Below, one piece after another: positions 1 to 6,603 of a stretch of 13,662 nucleotides of DNA; the stretch's first letter is position 1; each line of letters starts with the position of its first letter. Both the position numbers and the translations under genes were made by a program. The DNA comes from Burkholderiales bacterium. GTDB taxonomy: Bacteria; Pseudomonadota; Gammaproteobacteria; Burkholderiales; Burkholderiaceae. The notes below the pieces were generated by a model. That model worked only from the letters and a program-made list of their open reading frames with translations, was not told where the DNA came from and made no database searches. The stretch covers positions 1-13,662 of the forward strand of contig CANBUA010000113.1 of the NCBI GenBank assembly GCA_947372535.1. The letters run 5' to 3'.

Positions 1-914
1 AGGATGGTGGTCATGCCCGCCATCAGCGGCCCGTAGACGATGTAGCTGTGGCCCACCACCCAGCCGATGTCGCTGGCGCAGAAGAAGGTCTCGCCCGGCT
101 CGCCGCAGTAGATCTGCTCCATGGAGGTGGCCAGCGCGACGGCGTAGCCGCCGGTGTCGCGCTGCACGCCTTTGGGCTGGCCGGTGGTGCCGCTGGTGTA
201 GAGCAGGTAGCTGGGGTGTTCGGATTCCACCCAGGTGCAGGCCATCGTGGCGTTCTGGTAGCGCGGCGCGAGCTTGGCGTAATCGACATCGCGGGGCGGC
301 ATGTGCTCAGTCTTGGCCAGGCCGCGGTGGATCACCAGCACGTGGTCCACCTGGTGCTCGCACTGTCGCAAGGCCTCATCCAGCAAAGGCTTGTAGGGGA
401 TGACCTTGCCGCCGCGCGAGCCGGCCTCCGAGGTGACGATGACTTTGGGCCGGGCGTCGTCGATGCGGCTGGCCAGGGCGCCGCTGGCGAAGCCGCCGAA
501 GACCACGCAGTGCACGGCGCCCAGGCGCACGCTGGCCAGCATCGCCACGACGGCCTCGGCGACCATGGGCATGTAGATCAGCACGCGGTCGCCGCGCCGT
601 ACGCCCAGGCCGTAGAGCATGGCGGCCATGGATTGCACCTGCTGGTGCAGTTGCGCGTAAGTGATGACCTGCTCGGCGTCGGTTTCGGTGGAGACGCACA
701 CCAGCGCGGCCTGCTGGCCCCGGATCGGCACGTGGCGGTCCACGGCGTTGTGGCACAGGTTGGTCAGGCCGCCAGGGAACCAGCGCGTGAACGGTGGGTT
801 GCTGGTGTCGCAGATTTGGTCGGGGCGCCGATGCCAGTCGATCCGGGCGGCTTGTTCGCGCCAGAAAGCATCACGGTCGGTGATCGAGCGTTGGTGGAGC
901 GCGGCGTAATCCAT
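1..914 (-). CDS. prpE: Propionyl-CoA synthetase (PrpE-type AMP-forming acyl-CoA synthetase), N-terminal part
   Basis: Activates propionate with ATP and CoA through an acyl-adenylate, feeding propionate catabolism such as the 2-methylcitrate cycle; cytoplasmic. The reading frame is open from the ATG at 914 to the window edge (304 codons; the family is about 630 residues, so the C-terminal half lies outside). The N-terminus carries the acetyl/propionyl-CoA synthetase block with F-W-R-E-Q-A-A-R-I-D-W-H, then W-F-P-G-G-x-T-N-L-C-H-N-A-V-D-R. The adenylate-forming P-loop Y-T-S-G-T-T-G-Q-P-K-G is at residues 239-249, followed by D-I-G-W-V-V-G-H-S-Y near the cut. The D-W-H-R and L-C-H-N-A-V-D-R wording fits PrpE better than AcsA, but the acyl preference is inferred. 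No strong ribosome binding site precedes the ATG; the start is chosen because it matches the usual family N-terminus. It lies 101 bases beyond the 61-residue membrane gene on the same strand. No prpB, prpC or prpD is visible. Confidence 0.9.
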   Translation of the reverse strand, partial: MDYAALHQRSITDRDAFWREQAARIDWHRRPDQICDTSNPPFTRWFPGGLTNLCHNAVDRHVPIRGQQAALVCVSTETDAEQVITYAQLHQQVQSMAAMLYGLGVRRGDRVLIYMPMVAEAVVAMLASVRLGAVHCVVFGGFASGALASRIDDARPKVIVTSEAGSRGGKVIPYKPLLDEALRQCEHQVDHVLVIHRGLAKTEHMPPRDVDYAKLAPRYQNATMACTWVESEHPSYLLYTSGTTGQPKGVQRDTGGYAVALATSMEQIYCGEPGETFFCASDIGWVVGHSYIVYGPLMAGMTTI

Positions 915-973
915 GGCTGGCAAATGTCGAAGAGCCCATCCCTTGGGGCACCAGGGATCATGAGGCCCATGGT

Positions 974-993
974 ACCCCCCTTGAACAGGGGGT
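974..993. repeat. G/C-run inverted repeat upstream of prpE
   Basis: ACCCCC (974-979) and GGGGGT (988-993) form a perfect 6-bp stem around an 8-base loop. It lies in the 101-base gap between the end of the 61-residue gene and the prpE start, both on the minus strand. There is no T-run on either side, so a classical intrinsic terminator is not supported. It could be a weak transcript-end hairpin for the lpxC unit or an operator in front of prpE. Confidence 0.35.
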
Positions 994-1015
994 TACCCGA
1001 AAATTGCCATTTCAG

Positions 1016-1201
1016 TCAGATGAAGACGGCGGCCCTGCGCAGTATCACCATGCCGAAGGCCAGCAGGCCCACCACCACGCCCCATTTGAGGACCTCCCGG
1101 CCGCGCCGGCGCCAGATGGGCTCGCCCGTGGTGCGGTGCAGGAGGGTGCAGACCCCGAAGGCCACGACCAGGGCGATGAACAGCAGGCGGAACAGGGCCA
1201 T
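1016..1201 (-). CDS. Small two-helix inner-membrane protein downstream of lpxC
   Basis: I do not recognise a named family. The 61-residue product has a hydrophobic N-terminal segment (about residues 3-22), a basic middle with R-R-R-G-R-E near 31-36, and a second hydrophobic segment (about 40-57) ending in R-R-A-A-V-F-I. That pattern predicts an inner-membrane hairpin, probably with the basic loop in the cytoplasm. The ATG at 1201 lies 21 bases beyond the lpxC stop on the same strand, so co-transcription and perhaps translational coupling are likely; no clear Shine-Dalgarno sequence is visible. Membrane-like composition in a GC-rich genome, where chance frames usually give Arg/Ala/Pro-rich products, supports a real gene. 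No function can be assigned. Confidence 0.65.
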   Translation of the reverse strand: MALFRLLFIALVVAFGVCTLLHRTTGEPIWRRRGREVLKWGVVVGLLAFGMVILRRAAVFI

Positions 1202-1222
1202 GGGGGAGGTTTGAAGGTGGGG

Positions 1223-2158
1223 TTACCAGGCCGGAGCCAGTTCGGCCATGCCCTTGGGGGCCTGGGTTTCGTCGTCGAAGGTGACGATCTCGTACTGGCT
1301 CTTGTCGGCCAGCAGGGCGCGCAGCAGCAGGTTGTTCAGCGCGTGGCCGGCCTTGTAAGCGCTGTAGGCGGCCAGCAGGGGGTGGCCCACCACGTACAGA
1401 TCGCCGATGGCATCCAGGATCTTGTGCTTGACGAACTCGTCGTCGTAGCGCAGGCCGTCGCCATTGAGCACGCGCTGGTCGCTCACCACGATGGCGTTGT
1501 TCATGCTGCCGCCCAGGCCCAGGCCGCGCGAGCGCATCACCTCGAAGTCCTTGGCGAAGCCAAAGGTGCGGGCCCGCGAAATGTCGCGCTTGTACTGGCC
1601 GCTGGAGAAATCGAACTCCACGCGTTGGCCGGTCTGATCGACGGCGGGGTGATCGAAGTCGATCTCAAAAGCCAGCTTGTAGCCGTGGAAGGGGTCGAGC
1701 CGCGCCCACTTGAGCGTGGCGCCTTCGCCTTCGCGGTATTCGACCGGCTTGAGCACGCGCAGGAAGCGCTTGGGCGCCTTCTGCAGCTCGATGCCGGCGC
1801 TTTGCAGCAGGTAGACAAACGCGGCCGACGACCCATCGAGGATGGGCACTTCCTCGGCGGTGATGTCCACGTAGAGGTTGTCCAGGCCCAGGCCGGCGCA
1901 GGCCGACATCAGGTGCTCGATGGTGTTGACCTTGGGCAAGCCCGGATCGCCGCCGGGCGAGATGGTCGAGGCCATGCGGGTGTCGCAGACGGACTCGGCG
2001 CGCACAGGGATGTCCACCGGCCGGGCCAGGTCCACGCGGCGGAACACGATGCCGGTGTCGGGCGGGGCAGGGCGCAGGGTCAGCTCGACGCGGTGGCCGC
2101 TGTGCAGGCCCACGCCGACGGCACGTGTCAGCGATCGGAGGGTGCGTTGTTGCAGCAT
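1223..2158 (-). CDS. lpxC: UDP-3-O-acyl-N-acetylglucosamine deacetylase LpxC
   Basis: Zinc-dependent deacetylase for the committed step of lipid A synthesis: it removes the acetyl group from UDP-3-O-acyl-GlcNAc in the cytoplasm. The 311-residue length fits the family (E. coli 305). It opens M-L-Q-Q-R-T-L, the normal LpxC N-terminus. Zinc ligands are H82 (N-T-I-E-H-L-M), H245 and D249 (F-V-K-H-K-I-L-D). E81 and H272 (G-H-A-L-N-N) match the catalytic Glu and His. The frame stays open upstream to 2461, but that extension is unlike LpxC and runs into the divergent transporter gene, so the ATG at 2158 is chosen. No Shine-Dalgarno sequence precedes it; a GATAAT hexamer ends six bases before the ATG. 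In many proteobacteria lpxC follows ftsZ; here it is divergent from a two-partner secretion locus. Confidence 0.97.
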   Translation of the reverse strand: MLQQRTLRSLTRAVGVGLHSGHRVELTLRPAPPDTGIVFRRVDLARPVDIPVRAESVCDTRMASTISPGGDPGLPKVNTIEHLMSACAGLGLDNLYVDITAEEVPILDGSSAAFVYLLQSAGIELQKAPKRFLRVLKPVEYREGEGATLKWARLDPFHGYKLAFEIDFDHPAVDQTGQRVEFDFSSGQYKRDISRARTFGFAKDFEVMRSRGLGLGGSMNNAIVVSDQRVLNGDGLRYDDEFVKHKILDAIGDLYVVGHPLLAAYSAYKAGHALNNLLLRALLADKSQYEIVTFDDETQAPKGMAELAPAW

Positions 2159-2300
2159 GTCGGCATTATCGGTGCTGTGGCCAATCCTGGTTTGACAAGG
2201 GGGCCGTACCCTAGGAGCGACTTGTTCACCAGCGGGCTGGGCTGCCGCTGTTTCATCCCACAATGTGCGGCGTCGGGCGTGGTGCCCAGGAGGACTTGCG
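2159..2300. promoter_or_regulatory. Divergent promoter region between lpxC and the TpsB transporter gene
   Basis: These 142 bases separate two divergent start codons and must hold both 5' control regions. On the minus strand a GATAAT hexamer (2170-2165) sits six bases before the lpxC ATG, so a transcript from it would be nearly leaderless; the nearest TTGTCA (2198-2193) is 22 bases away, too far for a good sigma-70 pair. On the plus strand TTGACA (2192-2197) is a perfect -35 hexamer, but I see no convincing -10 at 16-18 bases. The elements are candidates only. Confidence 0.35.
2288..2293 (+). promoter_or_regulatory. Strong ribosome binding site AGGAGG fixing a TTG start
   Basis: AGGAGG lies seven bases before the TTG at 2301. 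It decides the start of the TpsB gene: an upstream GTG at 2265 is in frame but has no such site, and it would put a basic stretch plus the Shine-Dalgarno sequence itself inside the coding region. Confidence 0.85.
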
Positions 2301-3941
2301 TTGATTCGATCATCACCCCTTTGGCTGGCGGCCAGCTTGCTGTGTTTGTCGATGACACCGGCCCTGGCCCAGGTGCCAGCGTCCGAGGCCATGGCGCCCA
2401 CGGCGGCCGGTGGTTTGCCGCGTGAGCTGGGCAAGCCCGACGAAGAATTCAAGCTGGACATCCAGGCCTACCAGGTCGATGGCCTGCCGGAGGCCTCGCA
2501 GGAGGCGCTGGCGGCCATCACGGCGCCTTACATCGGCGCCGGTCGCGGGCATGAAGACATGGTCAATGCGGCCTCGGCCGTGACCCGCTACATGCAGCGT
2601 GACCTGGGCTATTACGTGGGCTTTGCCTATGTGCCCGAGCAATCGCGCACGGGCGGCGTGATCCACCTTCAGGCGGTGGAGGGGCGGCTGGACCAGGTCG
2701 TGGTCAATGCGCCCGAGGGCGATGCGCGCCTGCCTTCGGCCGTGAACGCGCAACTGACCGGCCTCAAGCCCGGCAGCATCCTGCGTGCGGCCGAGTTGGA
2801 GCGCGCGGCTTTGCTGCTCAATGATTTGCGCGGTTGGCGCTTCAAGGTGGAGATCACCGAGGGGCGTGCCTTGGGAACGGCGTCCGTCAAGGTGACGCCC
2901 TCGCCCGAGCCTGTCTTGAGCGGCCGTGTCGAGGCCGACACCCTGGGCCACCGCGACACGGGCCTGGTGCGTTTCAGCGGTACGGTGGTCTGGGACAACC
3001 CTTTGAAGCGCGGCGATGTGCTCAGCGCACAGCTGCTGGCCTCGGACACGGGTGGCCTGAAGCAGGGCAGCCTGGCCTACACCACGCCTCTGGGCTCGCA
3101 GGGGCTCAAGGTGGGTGCGACCTTCTCGCACGTTGACTACGCCCTGGATCGGGACACGTTCCTGCTGAATTTGAATGGGCGCTTGAGCGTGGCCGGTGCT
3201 TTCGGCCTTTACCCGATCGTCCGCTCCCGCAACCTCAATGTGTTTGGCTTGCTGAGCTTCGAGTACAAGCGTTTCGAGGACAACATCGCCGGCTTGAGCA
3301 TGCAGAAATCCAGCAACGACTGGGTGCTGGGCGTGATCGCCGATTCGCGCGATGCCTTCGGCGGCGGCGGCATCAATACCTATGCCATCGAGGCGCTGCA
3401 AGGGCGGATGAACTTCGACTCAGTCCCCCCCGTGGGCGTGGACCGGAGTTTCAACCGTGTCAGCTTGAGTTACTCACGTCTGCAGGCGCTGGTGCCCGAG
3501 CGTCTGCAGCTCTATGCGCGATACAAGGGGCAGATCGCCGGCGCCAACCTGGATGTGACGGAACGCTATGCCGCCGGTGGCCCGCTGGGTGTCCGGGCCT
3601 ACGCGCCGGGCGAAGCGGCCGCCGACACGGCCCATGTGATCAACACGGAACTGCGCTGGCTGCCGCCCGAGGCCTGGCTGGGCCCGCTGGCGCGCGAAGT
3701 GGTGGTCAGTGCCTTCTACGACTGGGCGCACGTGCAGTTCAAGCATGACACGACCGGGTTGCCGCCTTTGGGGCCCAACACTGCCAGCTTGAGCGGCGGT
3801 GGCCTGGGCATGGTCTGGGATCGGCCCAAGGTGGCGGCCCTGCGCCTGGACCTGGCCTGGCGGGGCACCGGTGCTGAGATCGTGGGCGATCCACGCGACC
3901 ATTCGCCGCGTGCCAACCTCGTGCTGAGCAAGCGGTTTTGA
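2301..3941 (+). CDS. Two-partner secretion outer-membrane transporter (TpsB, ShlB/FhaC/HecB family)
   Basis: Outer-membrane beta-barrel of the Omp85/TpsB superfamily, which exports a partner exoprotein from the periplasm to the surface. From the TTG at 2301 the product is 546 residues, normal for TpsB. Residues 1-23 form a signal peptide ending A-L-A before Q24. A POTRA_2-type domain spans about 50-127, a second POTRA/ShlB segment about 128-204 (with L-L-L-N-D-L-R-G-W at 171-179), and the barrel about 205-546. Near the end of the barrel, [14 protein letters not shown] carries the loop-6 motif as V431-R-A-Y, with Ala where FhaC has Gly. The last residues L-S-K-R-F end in the aromatic residue typical of barrel insertion signals. 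The mature N-terminus before POTRA is only about 27 residues, short for the plug helix plus linker seen in FhaC. A small secreted protein follows after 26 bases; no large TpsA is in the window. Confidence 0.88.
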   Translation: MIRSSPLWLAASLLCLSMTPALAQVPASEAMAPTAAGGLPRELGKPDEEFKLDIQAYQVDGLPEASQEALAAITAPYIGAGRGHEDMVNAASAVTRYMQRDLGYYVGFAYVPEQSRTGGVIHLQAVEGRLDQVVVNAPEGDARLPSAVNAQLTGLKPGSILRAAELERAALLLNDLRGWRFKVEITEGRALGTASVKVTPSPEPVLSGRVEADTLGHRDTGLVRFSGTVVWDNPLKRGDVLSAQLLASDTGGLKQGSLAYTTPLGSQGLKVGATFSHVDYALDRDTFLLNLNGRLSVAGAFGLYPIVRSRNLNVFGLLSFEYKRFEDNIAGLSMQKSSNDWVLGVIADSRDAFGGGGINTYAIEALQGRMNFDSVPPVGVDRSFNRVSLSYSRLQALVPERLQLYARYKGQIAGANLDVTERYAAGGPLGVRAYAPGEAAADTAHVINTELRWLPPEAWLGPLAREVVVSAFYDWAHVQFKHDTTGLPPLGPNTASLSGGGLGMVWDRPKVAALRLDLAWRGTGAEIVGDPRDHSPRANLVLSKRF

Positions 3942-3954
3942 TCGATGATCACTC

Positions 3955-3960
3955 AAGGAG
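3955..3960 (+). promoter_or_regulatory. Ribosome binding site AAGGAG for the small secreted protein
   Basis: AAGGAG lies seven bases before the ATG at 3968, inside the 26-base gap after the TpsB stop. It supports the ATG start, with an immediate signal peptide, over the in-frame TTG at 3938 that overlaps the transporter stop. It also shows that the second gene is efficiently translated as part of the same transcript. Confidence 0.8.
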
Positions 3961-3967
3961 TCCAGCC

Positions 3968-4486
3968 ATGAATTCACGCAGCAACATCTTTCGGGCCTCG
4001 TTGTGGGCCGCCTTGTCTTTGGCATGTGCCGGTGCGGCCCAGGCGCAGAGCCAAGGCTCGGTGGCGCCCAGCCGAGGCGACCCGCAGTCATTGCAGCCGT
4101 CTGCCGTGAGCGCTGCTCAGTCCAGCAACGGCGTGGGCGCTCAACCTCAGGCTGCGGCCATCCAGCAGGTGGCGCAGCCATCTTCCAACGTCACGGTCGT
4201 GACCCAACCCCTGGCCAGCACTGGTGTCAGCGCGGGGTCGTCGACGGCGCCGCGCGTCCTGCGCATCCCGGCCACTTGCACGCCCAAGACCAACAGCCTC
4301 GACTGCGTGCAGGACTCCACCCAGCCCGGTCAGGGCGCCAATGTCGAAGGCCGCGTGCGCAACGGCGTGCTGGGCGAAGTGGGCACGGGCAAATCGACGA
4401 CCGAAGGCCGAGGTGGTGCCAAGCGCGACGAGGCTTGCACGCCCAAGGCGGGCGAGCTCAATTGCACGCCGCCGCCCAAGCCTTGA
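3968..4486 (+). CDS. Small secreted protein with paired C-T-P-K-x3-L-x-C motifs, partner gene of TpsB
   Basis: I recognise no family. The 172-residue product has a signal peptide (R4, hydrophobic 9-23, A-Q-A before Q27). C20 lies in the signal region but S17-L-A lacks the leucine at -3 expected of a lipobox. The mature part is low-complexity, rich in Gln, Ser, Ala and Val to about residue 95. Two matching motifs follow: C104-T-P-K-T-N-S-L-D-C113 and C157-T-P-K-A-G-E-L-N-C166, each C-x8-C, so each could close a small disulfide loop in the periplasm or outside. Between them lies a Gly-rich stretch (N-V-E-G-R-V-R-N-G-V-L-G-E-V). The tail is P-P-P-K-P. The gene starts 26 bases after the TpsB stop and is surely co-transcribed. 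It lacks the size and TPS domain of a TpsA substrate. It may be an exported cargo, an accessory factor or an unrelated envelope protein; its function is unknown. Confidence 0.82.
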   Translation: MNSRSNIFRASLWAALSLACAGAAQAQSQGSVAPSRGDPQSLQPSAVSAAQSSNGVGAQPQAAAIQQVAQPSSNVTVVTQPLASTGVSAGSSTAPRVLRIPATCTPKTNSLDCVQDSTQPGQGANVEGRVRNGVLGEVGTGKSTTEGRGGAKRDEACTPKAGELNCTPPPKP

Positions 4487-4506
4487 CGCGCGGTCAGCAG
4501 CGTCAA
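4483..4506. terminator. Hairpin between convergent genes (possible bidirectional terminator)
   Basis: TTGACGC (4483-4489) and GCGTCAA (4500-4506) form a perfect 7-bp stem with a 10-base loop. It overlaps the stop codon of the small secreted protein and ends one base short of the stop of the opposing methyltransferase gene. The position fits a shared transcript end, but there is no T-tract, so intrinsic termination is not certain. Confidence 0.45.
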
Positions 4507-4507
4507 G

Positions 4508-5701
4508 TCAAAGCGTGTGGGTGCGGTCGCCCTGGCTGAACCCCAGGGCATCGAACCACTCGCCCGCGGCGAAGCCGATCACCTTGAAGAGCTCGCCCAT
4601 CTCGTGCTCGTTGAGCAGCTTCTGGGCTGCGGCGTTGGCCTTGATCTCAGCCACGGTGGGGTGCAAGGGATCCTGCGGCACCAGTTGCGTCAACAAGCCG
4701 CAGTTCATCAAAAAGCGCGCTTGCGTGGCATAGCCCAGCACGGTCCAGCCCGCATCTTGTCCCGTGAGGGCGATGCCGGTGAAGTTCACGTGCGTGGTGA
4801 TGTCCTTGGCGCCGACATCGACCAGCGGGTCAGGGTCGCTGCGGTGCGCCTGGTGGCACATCAGCGTGCCGCCAATGCGTTGGGGCAGGTAGAACTCGCC
4901 TTCCGGGAAGCCGTAGTCGATGAAGAAGGCCGCGCCTTGGGTGAGCACCTGCGCGAGCGTGGCGATGAAGGCCTCGGCCTGCGGGTGGCATTCCACGACC
5001 GTGCCGGGCACGAAGTCCTGGTCAAGTCGTTCGGTCGGTGGGCGCTCGCCGCTTGAGGCCGTGGCGCGATCCACCCAGATGAAGCGTGGTTCGCCGGCCG
5101 TGCCATGCTCGCTCAGGCCCACGCCGCGCTCCAGCCAATGCGCGCCCGTCCAGGTCAACAGCTTCACGGGCATGGCATCGAGCACCTCGTTGCCCACGAT
5201 CACGCCCTGGATGGACTCGGGCAAGGTGTCGGCCCAGACCACTTTGTGGGCGTGCTCGGGCGCCAGCTTGAGCAGGGTCTGATGCTGGCGGTCCCGCAAG
5301 GTGCCTGACAAATCGACGATGGTGTAGCGCGTGAGTTTGCCGGCCAGGGTGTTGAGCAACTGCGCAGCCAGCACGCCGCTGCCGGCGCCGAATTCCCAGA
5401 CCTCGTGCGTGTGGGTGGCGTCCAGGGCCTGCGCCACCTGGCAGCCCAGCGTCTGCCCGAACAGGGGCGACAGCTCTGGCGCGGTCACGAAATCGCTGCC
5501 GTCTTGAGGCCCCTGGCCCAGCACGCGCCGCCCGCCGCTGTAGTAGCCCAGGCCAGGCGCGTACAAGGCCAGTTCCATGAAACGCTCGAAACCCATCCAG
5601 CCGCCGGATTCGAGGATCTCGTGCGCGATCAGCAAGGCCAGCGGGTGCTGGTTCAAGGGGGCGGCCACTACACTGTGGTCCTGATGGTCGGGGCGGTGCA
5701 T
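4508..5701 (-). CDS. SAM-dependent methyltransferase, MidA/NDUFAF7 family (DUF185)
   Basis: Class I methyltransferase of the family whose eukaryotic member NDUFAF7 methylates an arginine of a complex I subunit; the bacterial substrate is not established and the role here is inferred. The 397-residue product has the family entry block F-M-E-L-A-L-Y-A-P-G-L-G-Y-Y-S-G-G (41-57), SAM-binding motif E-F-G-A-G-S-G (103-109) and the family N-E-V-L-D-A-M-P (171-178). F-F-I-D-Y-G-F-P-E-G-E-F-Y and D-I-T-T-H-V-N-F also match. The frame opens at 5776, which would overlap the divergent reductase gene; the ATG at 5701 is preferred because it removes a Gln/Arg-rich unconserved stretch and leaves a 56-base divergent gap. 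Its end converges on the TpsB locus. The start is the least certain point. Confidence 0.86.
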   Translation of the reverse strand: MHRPDHQDHSVVAAPLNQHPLALLIAHEILESGGWMGFERFMELALYAPGLGYYSGGRRVLGQGPQDGSDFVTAPELSPLFGQTLGCQVAQALDATHTHEVWEFGAGSGVLAAQLLNTLAGKLTRYTIVDLSGTLRDRQHQTLLKLAPEHAHKVVWADTLPESIQGVIVGNEVLDAMPVKLLTWTGAHWLERGVGLSEHGTAGEPRFIWVDRATASSGERPPTERLDQDFVPGTVVECHPQAEAFIATLAQVLTQGAAFFIDYGFPEGEFYLPQRIGGTLMCHQAHRSDPDPLVDVGAKDITTHVNFTGIALTGQDAGWTVLGYATQARFLMNCGLLTQLVPQDPLHPTVAEIKANAAAQKLLNEHEMGELFKVIGFAAGEWFDALGFSQGDRTHTL

Positions 5702-5757
5702 GCCCCATTTTCGCTGCAATCGACGCCGCTGGGCCTCATTCGCTCCATGATCCACGC

Positions 5758-6585
5758 ATGACATCGCCTGATTCATCCGCTGTTCCTCCCGTGGCCCCTG
5801 CAGCCAGCCCGGTGTCTGTGGCCGCCCACGCGCCGATTCGCGTTGCCCTGGTGACAGGCGCGGCCAAGCGCCTGGGCCGCGAGATCGCGCTCACGCTGGC
5901 TGGGCAAGGCTGGGACATCGCCGTGCATTGCCGCCAGTCGCGAGCAGAGGCCGAGCAGACCGCGCAGGACATTCGCGCCTTGGGCCGCCGCGCCTGCGTC
6001 CTCCAGGCCGATCTGGCCGACGAGACCGCCTGCCGGTCGCTCGTGCCGCAAGCCGTGGTCGAGTTGGGCCAGCTCGATGCCGTGGTCAACAGCGCCTCGA
6101 CCTTCGAGTACGACAACGCCGCCAGCTTCACTTACGAGATGCTGGAGCGCCACCTGCGTGCCAACGTCGCACCCGCCATCGTGCTGTCGCAAGCCCTGGC
6201 CGAGCACCTGCGCCAGCGCGAGGCCGAAGGCGCCGTGGTGAACCTGCTGGATCAGAAGCTGTGGAACCCCAACCCCGATTTCGTGAGCTACACCTTGTCC
6301 AAGGCCGCGCTGGAATCGGCCACCACCTTGCTGGCCCTCGGGCTGGCGCCGCATGTACGCGTGGTGGGCGTGGCGCCTGGCCTGACCCTGACCAGTGACT
6401 GGATCGAGGGCGACCGCTTCGAGCAGTTGCGCAAGCTCTCGCCGCTGGGACGCTCATCGTCGGCACAGGATGTGGCGCTGACCGTGGCCTTTGCCTTGAG
6501 CAACCGCTCGATCACCGGCACGACCATCCTGGTCGATGGCGGCCAGCACCTCCAGCGCTTGGAGCGCGATTTTTCGATGATGTGA
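5758..6585 (+). CDS. Pteridine-reductase-like short-chain dehydrogenase (FolM/PTR1 type)
   Basis: NADPH-dependent SDR, probably reducing a dihydropterin or dihydrofolate to the tetrahydro form. The cofactor motif is T33-G-A-A-K-R38-L-G40, i.e. T-G-x3-R-x-G, the variant diagnostic of pteridine reductases; ordinary SDRs have T-G-x3-G-x-G. The catalytic set is D165, Y178 and K182: Asp replaces the usual SDR serine, and the D-to-Y spacing of 13 and Y-x3-K match PTR1. N111-S-A-S follows strand 4, and V-A-P-G-L and I-L-V-D-G-G-Q are typical C-terminal SDR blocks. At 275 residues it has an Ala/Pro/Val-rich lead of about 27 residues before the first strand, so the true start may be slightly later, although no better ATG exists. 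It lies 18 bases before the FolB/FolX-like gene, which supports a pterin role. Confidence 0.86.
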   Translation: MTSPDSSAVPPVAPAASPVSVAAHAPIRVALVTGAAKRLGREIALTLAGQGWDIAVHCRQSRAEAEQTAQDIRALGRRACVLQADLADETACRSLVPQAVVELGQLDAVVNSASTFEYDNAASFTYEMLERHLRANVAPAIVLSQALAEHLRQREAEGAVVNLLDQKLWNPNPDFVSYTLSKAALESATTLLALGLAPHVRVVGVAPGLTLTSDWIEGDRFEQLRKLSPLGRSSSAQDVALTVAFALSNRSITGTTILVDGGQHLQRLERDFSMM

Positions 6586-6603
6586 ACGAACAAGGCCCAT
6601 GCA

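Noticed and set aside
48..1214. 388-residue open frame on the plus strand across the prpE region
   Set aside because: Opposite-strand shadow of prpE and the 61-residue gene. Its product is His/Ala/Gly-rich without a recognisable fold, while the minus frame shows clear PrpE motifs.
1004..2425. 473-residue open frame on the plus strand opposite lpxC
   Set aside because: Antisense shadow in GC-rich sequence, low-complexity in Gln, His, Ala, Val and Gly. LpxC catalytic residues are all on the minus strand.
2159..2461. Upstream extension of lpxC to an ATG at 2461
   Set aside because: It would add 101 residues unlike any LpxC and overlap the divergent TpsB gene; the standard M-L-Q-Q-R-T-L start is at 2158.
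2313..3401. 362-residue minus-strand frame inside the TpsB gene
   Set aside because: Shadow frame rich in Arg, His, Gln and Gly; no ribosome site or domain, whereas the plus frame has signal peptide, POTRA and barrel features.
4019..4036. Lipobox in the small secreted protein around C20
   Set aside because: The residues before the cysteine are S-L-A, lacking leucine at -3, and a good signal peptidase I site (A-Q-A) follows.
5702..5776. Upstream start of the methyltransferase at 5776
   Set aside because: It would overlap the divergent reductase start at 5758 and adds 25 Gln/Arg-rich unconserved residues.
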